A stretch of 64,000 nt of DNA from Allium sativum (taxonomy: Eukaryota > Streptophyta > Magnoliopsida > Asparagales > Amaryllidaceae): positions 124,960,493 to 125,024,492 of the forward strand of contig CM060912.1 of the NCBI GenBank assembly GCA_030737875.1. The letters are read 5' to 3'. This document shows positions 57,365-64,000 of the stretch, piece by piece. Both the position numbers and the translations under genes were made by a program. The notes beneath the pieces are model-generated. The model saw only the letters and a program-made list of their open reading frames with translations. It was not told where the DNA came from and did no database searches. The first letter of the stretch is position 1, and every line of letters starts with the position of its first letter.

Positions 57365-57379
57365 TTTTGCCCCCCAGAA
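57365..57379 (-). promoter_or_regulatory. Polypurine tract, array unit 2
   Basis: Minus-strand TCTGGGGGGCAAAA abuts TGTTGACC. Confidence 0.8.
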
Positions 57380-57444
57380 CATATCTTGTTGGTTGAAGGA
57401 AGATGTGTTCTGGATAATCCAAGGCCACGCCGGGCCTGCCAACT

Positions 57445-58135
57445 GCAAGTATAATCCATACCTGCGAAGAAAAGAGAGCAGAAAGGTGTTTCAAATCCTG
57501 ACACAACTAATTACACTTTCGAGCATAAACCATGCTTGGGCGTTTGTTTGAGCATAAACCATACTCGAGGGATGTTCGAATCATCCTGCCAAAACCTGGC
57601 AAGGGACCTAACCTTCCGGGTATAAGCCATACCAGGAAGTTCAAACTGAGCATAAGCCATACTCGAGTTTTATTGAGTTCCTTTGCCAAATCCTGACAAA
57701 ACAATAAGCCATCCCAAAGTATAGTCCATACTTAAGAATCCTAGTGAGTACAATCCATACTCACGTCGGGATAGAGCTATGCTTGCCAAAACCTGACAAG
57801 ACAGTCTGTCCCTAGGCATAATCCATGCCTAGGGGTCCGAGATAAATATAAGCCATACTTTAGTTGAGATTGAGAATCCTTCCACAACCTGACAAGATAC
57901 TTAAATTGCCAAACATAATCCATGCTCGGAAAGTCCTTCCTTATTCAATTCAAAGTACAAAACCAAAGCAAATCCTGATTGGTTTGTCATCGAGTGCAGA
58001 GCACGATTTGGAGCTAAATCCTAACCCCGAACGTGTGTACTCCGATTTAGCCAATCGGAAAACCTAAAGAAATCAAAGAGACATATCTTAAATCCTAAGA
58101 AATGCTGAAAACGCAGAGTGATCCAATCCAAATCA
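57445..58135 (-). repeat. Common-loop hairpin array, unit 2
   Basis: Same hairpins as unit 1. Here the hairpin at 57810-57834 has a perfect 10-bp stem beginning CCCTAGGCAT around AATCC. At 58010-58028 the left arm reads GGAGCTA instead of GGGGCTA, which turns a G-C pair into G-U on the sense strand. The hairpin near 57845 (AAATAT/ATACTT) likewise keeps pairing only as G-U in sense. Confidence 0.85.
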
Positions 58136-58873
58136 GTTGATGATGAGCCGATGGGAGCTCGTTCCAGGGTCATTCCCTCTCCGGGGAGCAGGTGATGGCA
58201 GCGCGGGTGCAGGCGCTGTAGGTTGTTTCACATACTCGGGTAGCTCTCCACGTCTAACCCATTCCTCAATTAAGTCTCGCAAGTGCCTACAGTCATTTGT
58301 GTCTTGACCGTCCATATCATGAAATATGCAATGTCTTCCAGAGTCACGTTCTCTCTGGGATGGCTCCCGCCTGGGAGGCTTTGGATAGGAGACGTCACCG
58401 TTTGTGTTCATGTTGATGTCGATCAGCGACGAGTTGAGCTCAGTGTATTTTTCATATCTGGACCCTCTCCGAGGCTGATCGTTGCGGTCATTCTTGACAG
58501 CAGCTTTCCCTTTGCCTTTACCAGAATCAGACGGTTCTCTGTCTTTGAGCATGTTAACATCGAGAATTTTCTTTTCGGATGTTGCGTCTTCTTCACGCAA
58601 AAACCTATCCGATTCAAGATAGAATTCGCTGAGATTCCTTGGTGGGTCTCGATACAAGGATTTTTTGAACTCCGAGTTGTCTAGAACACCTGATACTGCC
58701 GCCATCAATACCATAGATGGCTCAGGTCGATCAACTGATGCTGCTGCAACGTTGAACCTTTCCAGAAATGATCGCAGAGTTTCTTTGGGCCTCCGCTTGA
58801 TTGTAGTGAGCGACATTACATTCTTGGGTCGAGCGATGTGGACCCGAAATTGTTCAATAAAGCAAGCAACCAA
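58133..58873 (-). pseudogene. Gag C-terminal part, array unit 2
   Basis: 246 codons from within the gag core to Ile-Asn-TGA. It includes the VDRPEPSMVLMAAVSGVLDN region missing from unit 1, a Lys-rich linker (SGKGKGKAAVKNDRN) and CIFHDMDGQDTNDCRHL. The frame continues upstream after a stop at about 58880 where other units read Trp (tctagctg here for tccagctg). Confidence 0.8.
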
Positions 58874-58935
58874 CTTGTTCTAGCTGTTGATCGATTCAGA
58901 TTCCAGCTGCCAAAACCACATAGCAACAATATCAG

Positions 58936-59945
58936 TCAAAAAGAGAGGAAAGCATTTAGCCATGACGTTTTCCGACGCCGATTGAACTTCCATATGCCGT
59001 TTATAGCGCATAGGTGCACGGTAGGATCTACCCCGCCGTTGTAGGGTTCCAGTTGTGGAAGTTTGAAATCTGGAGGATTGCGGGATTTCCTGATTTCCTG
59101 TGTGAATGGATTGTGATTGACATCATCCATGTCATTCTGGTAAATGCGGCCTCTCAAAAGACGTTCAATAAGGCTGGCGAGCCGATCGCCTTCAAAGAGC
59201 TGTTGCAAATTGACAAGTCCAGAGCTGGTGCCCCCAGCGTTAAGTTCAGAAGTGTGTGGAAGAGTATAAGGAGCTTGGCAGGTCATCCGGTTCGGTTCGG
59301 AGGTACCCCCTTGCTGCGGCTCGGAGGAACGAGGGAGGTTATGGAGAGGTGCACGGTTCAGATCGGATGTGCCGATCCGATCAGGTTCTCCTGTTCCGAA
59401 CCGGGGAGCTTGATGCTGAGGCTGTGTGGAATTACCGATCCGAACCGGTGCGGAGGTAGGTCGTGCTGGAACGAAGTCTTGATTTTCAGAAGGGAGGCTG
59501 CTGCCCCCAAGCTCATGTAAGGTGGCGGTTCGGATCGGATCCAAACCGATCTGGTGAGGATTCCCCCCATTTCCATCTGCGCTTGATTCAAGTTTTGGCC
59601 CTCGGTTCGGATCGGATCCGAACCGATCCAGTTTACAGCTGCTGCTGGGGCTATTTCCGTGCTATTTCCAGCGAGTTGTGTGTTGCCACTCGGCCTACCT
59701 TCCATCCGAGCGAAGAATTGGTCGATCATCTCCTGTTGTTTGCGGAGGAGATCATCTTGCCTAGTCATCTGGGTTCTCAATTCATCGAGAACGCGATCCA
59801 TCTCTTCTCGGGTTAAGTATGCTGATGGATTTTCATGAGAGGAAGCCTCCTGGCTTGCCTCGTTCCTTGTGCCTTCAGTGCCAACATCCTCAGCACGAGA
59901 GAAGGTTCCGTCTTTCTTTCGCTTGACCATTGATCCAATAGCCAA
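58936..59945 (-). pseudogene. Gag N-terminal half, array unit 2 (two frames)
   Basis: The N-terminal frame (MAIGSMVKRKKDGTFSRAED, ending 59358) and a second frame open to 58936 overlap at 59358-59660. The second carries a Pro/Ser-rich linker (NSTQPQHQAPRFGTGEPDR) and LQQLFEGDRLASLIERLLRG. A further frameshift near 59010 separates it from the core. Confidence 0.7.
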
Positions 59946-59992
59946 ATAATCCGCTTCCGTTCAAGCTAGTAGAAGAAGTTGTATCGTGTGCC

Positions 59993-60010
59993 CCCCTTCC
60001 TGGCGCGCCA
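59993..60010 (-). promoter_or_regulatory. Primer binding site, array unit 2
   Basis: Minus-strand TGGCGCGCCAGGAAGGGG three bases after LTR C. Confidence 0.65.
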
Positions 60011-60013
60011 AAA

Positions 60014-61194
60014 TGTTAGACCGAAAATTGGCACTAACACCCAAATGCTATGTGAAATCCTTACAGTCGCAAATCACAGAGAATAAATGCAGAAAAAGCA
60101 GTAAAATAATAGGAGACACACGAGATTTTTATAGTGGTTCGGCTCAATCCAAGCCTACGTCCACTTTATAGTTTCTTAAATCCTAAGAAAACTATTACAA
60201 TGCTGTTTGATTGCGGTTTATACACGAAATCCTCATGTTTACAATATGAAAGAGGAGATTAGAGGTTGAATTATACACGATAACCTCGTGTTAAAGTGAT
60301 TAGAGTCGGCCTCCTTGCTGTCGCGAAGCAATGGTGGAAGCCAATGTGAGTGAGAGCCGAAAAAGCTCCCCTGAAATGACCATATGATGGTGTATTTATA
60401 GGCGTAGAGAATTTGCTGGGAGTCCAGAATCGGATCGGATCGGAGGGGCACGTGGCATGTGGAGAGGCCATCTCGGAGATAGTGGAGAACGTGGTCTTCA
60501 GATCGTGCTAGGACAGGTGTAAGCCGATCCAAATTAATAGGAAGTAGTTACTCCTTGAGAACAGGTCAAAGTTGAGGTGTAGCAGCAGGTCGAAGCAGTT
60601 CGGTTCGGGTCCTCTTCCTTCCGAACCGATCCGGAGCATTCCAACCGAAGGCGAGACGTGTTGCTATACATCTGGTGCAAGGCGGGTCGGTTCGGACTTC
60701 CGATCCGAACCGAGTTGGTGTCTTCGATCCGAAGAGTGGAAGCACTTCAGTGCAGTGTGTAAGGCGGGTCGGGTTCGGGTGATCCGATCCGAACCGAGGT
60801 GAGCTGGAATCCAAGTCTGAGCATCTTCGAAGTGTGGAGTCGGAGCGGGTCCGATCCGATCCGGGAGGTCAAGCCAATTTCCAAATTCCAAGTTTCCGGT
60901 TCTGTATGCATTCACGGAAACAGGCATAACTTTCAAACTGTAAGTCCGATTGAGCTGAACCAAAGCTCAAACTGAAGCTAATTCAGAGACCTACAAGAAT
61001 TACATAGCCTAGCTCTGTAACCGCTGTTTTTGGGCCCAGAAAAGGTCATCTTGTAGGAGTTTCGGGCCTTTCTTTGTTTGTGATGCGATTTCAACCAAAT
61101 CACTTCATGTCTTCTGACGATATTCCCAACACTTGAGAATATTGTTGAGAAGAGATTCCATGTGTGACTGCTTTGACTAAAAAGCGGGTCAACA
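60014..61194 (-). repeat. Array LTR C (1181 bp)
   Basis: Intact ends. A hairpin at about 60222-60238 (ACACGA/TCATGT around AATCC) differs from LTRs A and B by one base that keeps pairing as G-U in sense. Confidence 0.88.
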
Positions 61195-61209
61195 TTTTGC
61201 CCCCCAGAA
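61195..61209 (-). promoter_or_regulatory. Polypurine tract, array unit 3
   Basis: Same sequence and position as in unit 2. Confidence 0.8.
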
Positions 61210-61274
61210 CATATCTTGCTAGTTGAAGGAAGATGTGTTCTGGACAATCCAAGGCCACGCCGGGCCTGCCAGCT

Positions 61275-61965
61275 GCAAGTATAATCCATACCTGCGAAGA
61301 AAAGAGAGCAGAAAGGTGTTTCAAATCCTGACACAACTAATTACACTTTCGAGCATAAACCATGCTTGGGCGTTTGTTTGAGCATAAACCATACTCGAGG
61401 GATGTTCGAATCATCCTGCCAAAACCTGGCAAGGGACCTAACCTTCCGGGTATAAGCCATACCAGAAAGTTCAAACTGAGCATAAGCCATACTCGAGTTT
61501 TATTGAGTTCCTTTGCCAAATCCTGACAAAACAATAAGCCATCCCAAAGTATAGTCCATACTTAAGAATCCTAGTGAGTACAATCCATACTCACGTCGGG
61601 ATAGAGCTATGCTTGCCAAAACCTGACAAGACAGTCTGTCCCTAGGCATAATCCATGCCTAGGGGTCCGAGATAATTATAAGCCATACTTTAGTTGAGAT
61701 TGAGAATCCTGCCACAACCTGACAAGATACTTAAATTGCCAAACATAATCCATGCTCGGAAAGTCCTTCCTTATTCAATTCAAAGTACAAAACCAAAGCA
61801 AATCCTGATTGGTTTGTCATCGAGTGCAGAGCACGATTTGGAGCTAAATCCTAACCCCGAACGTGTGTACTCCGATTTAGCCAATCGGAAAACCTAAAGA
61901 AAGCAAAGAGACATATCTTAAATCCTAAGAAATGCTGAAAACGCAGAGTGATCAAATCCAGATCA
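61275..61965 (-). repeat. Common-loop hairpin array, unit 3
   Basis: Same hairpins as units 1 and 2. At 61443-61469 the outer arm GGAAG has become GAAAG, which keeps pairing with CTTCC as U-G in sense. At 61949-61965 the stem reads TGATC/GATCA instead of TGATCC/AAATCA: one pair improved and one lost. Confidence 0.85.
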
Positions 61966-63375
61966 GTTGATGATGAGCCGATAGGAGCTCGTTCCAGGGT
62001 CATTCCCTCTCCGGGGAGCAGGTGATGGCAGCGCGGGTGCAGGCGTTGTAGGTTGTTTCACATACTCGGGTAGCTCTCCACGTCTAACCCGTTCCTCAAT
62101 TAAGTCTCGCAAGTGCCTACAGTCATTTGTGTCATGATCGTCCATATCGTGAAATATGCAATGTCTTCCAGAGTCACGTTCTCTCTTGGATGGCTCCCGC
62201 CTGGGAGGCTTTGGATAGGAGACGTCACCGTTTGTGTTCATGTAGATGTCGGTCAGCGACGAGTTGAGCTCAGTGTATTTTTCATATCTGGGCCCTCTCC
62301 GAGGCTGATCGTTGTGGTCATTCTTGACAGCAGCTTTCCCTTTGCCTTTACCAGAATCAGACGGTTCTCCGTCTTTGAGCATGTTAACATCGAGAATTTT
62401 CTTTTCGGACGTTGCGTCTTCTTCACGCAAAAACCTATCCAATTCAAGATAGAATTCGCTGAGATTCCTTGGTGGGTCTCGATACAAGGATTTTTTGAAC
62501 TTCGAGTTGTCTAGAACACCTGATACTGCCGCCATCAATACCATAGATGGCTCAGGTCGATCAACTGATGCTGCTGCAACGTTGAACCTTTCCAGAAATG
62601 ATCGCAGAGTTTCTTTAGGCCTCTGCTTGATTGTAGTGAGCGACATTACATTCTTGGGTCGAGCGATGTGGACCCGAAATTGTTCAATAAAGCGAGCGAC
62701 CAACTTGTTCCAGCTGTTGATCGATTCAGATTCCAGCTGCCAAAACCACATAGCAGCAATATCAGTGAAAAAGAGAGGAAAGCATTTAGCCATGACGTTT
62801 TCCGACGCCGATTGAACTTCCATATGCCGTTTATAGCGCATTAGGTGCACGATAGGATCTGCCCTGCCGTTGTAGGGTTCCAGTTGTGGAAGTTTGAAAT
62901 CTGGAGGATTGCGGGAATTCCTGATTTCCTGTGTGAATGGATTGTGATTGACATCATCCATGTCATTCTGGTAAATGCGGCCTCTCGAAAGGCGTTCAAT
63001 AAGGCTGGCGAGCCGATCGCCTTCAAAGAGCTGTTGCAAGTTGACAAGTCCAGAGATGGTGCCCCCAGCGTTAAGTTCAGAAGTGTGTGGAAGAGTATAA
63101 GGAGCTTGGCAGGTCATCCGGTTCGGTTCGGAGGTACCCCCTTGCTGCGGCTCGGAGGAACGAGGGAGGTTATGGAGAGGTGCACGGTTCAGATCGGATG
63201 TGCCGATCCGATTAGGTTCTCCTGTTCCGAACCGGGGAGCTTGATGCTGAGGCTGTGTGGAATTACCGATCCGAACCGGTGCGGAGGTAGGTCGTGCTGG
63301 AACGAAGTCTTGATTTCCAGAAGGGAGGCTGCTGCCCCCAAGCTCATGTAAGGTGGCGGTTCGGATTGGATCCAA
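61963..63375 (-). CDS. Gag, longest open copy (array unit 3)
   Basis: Gag forms the capsid of the retroelement particle and binds its RNA. 470 codons are open from 63375; the first codon is TTG, so the true start is upstream. In order: Pro/Ser-rich polar region (to ~residue 105), LQQLFEGDRLASLIERLSRG (~115-135), gag core with EPYNGRADP, CFPLFFTDIAAMWFWQLESE and RFIEQFRVHIARPKN (~165-260), KQRPKETLRSFLERFN, a charged linker, and a C-terminal His/Cys segment CIFHDMDDHDTNDC (~405-420) instead of a standard CCHC knuckle. It ends Ile-Asn-TGA with no protease after it. The N-terminus is in another frame (63776-63426). Confidence 0.75.
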   Translation of the reverse strand: MDPIRTATLHELGGSSLPSGNQDFVPARPTSAPVRIGNSTQPQHQAPRFGTGEPNRIGTSDLNRAPLHNLPRSSEPQQGGTSEPNRMTCQAPYTLPHTSELNAGGTISGLVNLQQLFEGDRLASLIERLSRGRIYQNDMDDVNHNPFTQEIRNSRNPPDFKLPQLEPYNGRADPIVHLMRYKRHMEVQSASENVMAKCFPLFFTDIAAMWFWQLESESINSWNKLVARFIEQFRVHIARPKNVMSLTTIKQRPKETLRSFLERFNVAAASVDRPEPSMVLMAAVSGVLDNSKFKKSLYRDPPRNLSEFYLELDRFLREEDATSEKKILDVNMLKDGEPSDSGKGKGKAAVKNDHNDQPRRGPRYEKYTELNSSLTDIYMNTNGDVSYPKPPRREPSKRERDSGRHCIFHDMDDHDTNDCRHLRDLIEERVRRGELPEYVKQPTTPAPALPSPAPRRGNDPGTSSYRLIIN

Positions 63376-63425
63376 ACCGATCTGGTGAGGATTCCCCCCA
63401 TTTCCATCTGCGCTTGATTCAAGTT

Positions 63426-63776
63426 TTAGCCCTCGGTTCGGATCGGATCTGAACCGATCCAGTTTGCAGCTGCTGCTGGGGCTATTTCCGTGCTATTTCT
63501 AGCGAGTTGTGTGTTGCCACTCGGCCTACCTTCCATCCGAGCGAAGAATTGGTCGATCATCTCCTGTTGTTTGCGGAGGAGATCATCTTGCCTAGTCATC
63601 TGGGTTCTCAATTCATCGAGAACGCGATCCATCTCTTCTCGGGTTAAGTATGCTGATGGATTTTCATGAGATGAAGCCTCCTGGCTTGCCTCGCTCCTTG
63701 TGCCTTCAGTGCCAACATCCTCAGCACGAGAGAAGGTTCCGTCTTTCTTTCGCTTGACCATTGATCCAATAGCCAA
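63426..63776 (-). pseudogene. Gag N-terminal frame, array unit 3
   Basis: 116 codons from MAIGSMVKRKKDGTFSRAED to a stop after IRTEG. Both this frame and that of 61963-63375 are open between 63427 and 63492, so the shift to the main gag frame must lie there. Confidence 0.7.
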
Positions 63777-63821
63777 ATAATCCGCTTCCGTTCAAGCTAG
63801 TAGAAGAAGTTGTATCGTGTG

Positions 63822-63840
63822 CCCCCTTCCTGGCGCGCCA
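63822..63840 (-). promoter_or_regulatory. Primer binding site, array unit 3
   Basis: Minus-strand TGGCGCGCCAGGAAGGGG three bases after LTR D. Confidence 0.65.
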
Positions 63841-63843
63841 AAA

Positions 63844-64000
63844 TGTTAGACCGAAAATTGGCACTAATACCCAAATGCTATGTGAAATCCTTACAGTCGC
63901 AAATCACAGAGAATAAATGCAGAAAAAGCAGTAAAATAATAGGAGACACACGAGATTTTTATAGTGGTTCGGCTCAATCCAAGCCTATGTCCACATTATA
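63844..64000 (-). repeat. Array LTR D, partial
   Basis: 157 bp starting TGTTAGACCG, matching the left ends of LTRs B and C, cut by the window edge. The array therefore continues to the right. Confidence 0.88.

Larger units (their letters stand above)
52633..64000 (-). mobile_element. Tandem array of a gag-only Ty3/gypsy element (TR-GAG-like)
   Basis: The order along the plus strand is LTR 52633-53808, interior 53809-56194, LTR 56195-57364, interior 57365-60013, LTR 60014-61194, interior 61195-63843, LTR 63844 to beyond the window. Repeat periods are 3562, 3819 and 3830 bp. Each interior has, in minus-strand sense, a PBS, gag, a hairpin array and a polypurine tract, and no protease, RT or integrase. 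Adjacent units share LTRs, as expected from unequal recombination between LTRs. Copies differ by scattered substitutions and one 258-bp deletion. Proteins for mobility would come from a Tat/Ogre-type helper. Confidence 0.88.

Noticed and set aside
62845..63351. 168-codon plus-strand frame opposite gag, also at 59014
   Set aside because: It is a shadow of the gag coding sequence; composition explains it and no domain is visible.
52633..64000. Assembly artefact as the cause of the tandem array
   Set aside because: The units differ by many substitutions, small indels and a 258-bp deletion, which a simple assembly duplication would not give. It is still listed as a check because arrays are error-prone.
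1..64000. Bacterial-type defence or biosynthetic gene cluster
   Set aside because: All recognisable coding sequence is plant retroelement or intron-containing plant gene fragments; there are no operons or bacterial genes.

Overview
The window is intergenic heterochromatin-like DNA of a flowering plant with a repeat-rich, AT-rich genome. It is built almost entirely of nested transposable elements, plus broken copies of plant genes: glutamate decarboxylase, the condensin subunit SMC4 and a DUF1218 membrane protein. No intact host gene is visible. The species cannot be named from the sequence.

Layout. (1) 1-2115: the degenerate gag of a gag-only Ty3/gypsy relative on the minus strand, with a hairpin-rich tail at 1-620; an LTR follows at 2116-~2655. 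(2) ~2656-33214: an old minus-strand Ty3/gypsy element of Tat/Ogre type. Its RNase H domain is split by a 23.5-kb insertion. (3) 4452-27961: that insertion, a plus-strand LARD-like non-autonomous element (LARD-1) with ~5.8-kb LTRs around only 1.47 kb of non-coding interior. (4) 15543-25933: a second LARD-like element (LARD-2), minus strand, inserted in the 3' LTR of LARD-1 with a perfect 5-bp target duplication; its LTRs are ~4.06 kb and its interior 2.27 kb. (5) 33240-39520: two broken Ty1/copia elements, one split by an ORF1-only LINE remnant (~35120-37521). (6) 40052-44382: a Del/Tekay-like chromovirus 3.06-kb LTR, PBS and gag. (7) 44383-52632: one end of a CACTA DNA transposon inserted in the chromovirus protease, followed by several captured-looking gene fragments. 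(8) 52633-64000: a tandem array of a gag-only (TR-GAG-like) Ty3/gypsy element on the minus strand, arranged LTR-interior-LTR-interior-LTR-interior-LTR and running out of the window.

The most unusual signal is structural. The gag-only elements of the array carry, between the gag stop codon and the polypurine tract and again in the transcribed part of the LTR, about twenty short hairpins. Their stems differ in sequence but almost all share one five-base loop (AANCC on the plus strand, GGNTT on the retroelement sense strand). Many stems that are imperfect on the plus strand become G-U paired on the sense strand, and several differences between array units keep pairing only in that sense. A diverged relative at 1-620 carries an analogous array with other loops, and both LARD elements also carry short-hairpin arrays in their LTRs. 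A second structural module (~95 bp, two tandem copies per LTR) is shared between LARD-2 and the chromovirus LTR; its core is conserved while its helix arms change together.

Insertion order read from the nesting: Tat/Ogre element, then LARD-1, then LARD-2 on the left; chromovirus, then CACTA, then the gag-only array on the right.
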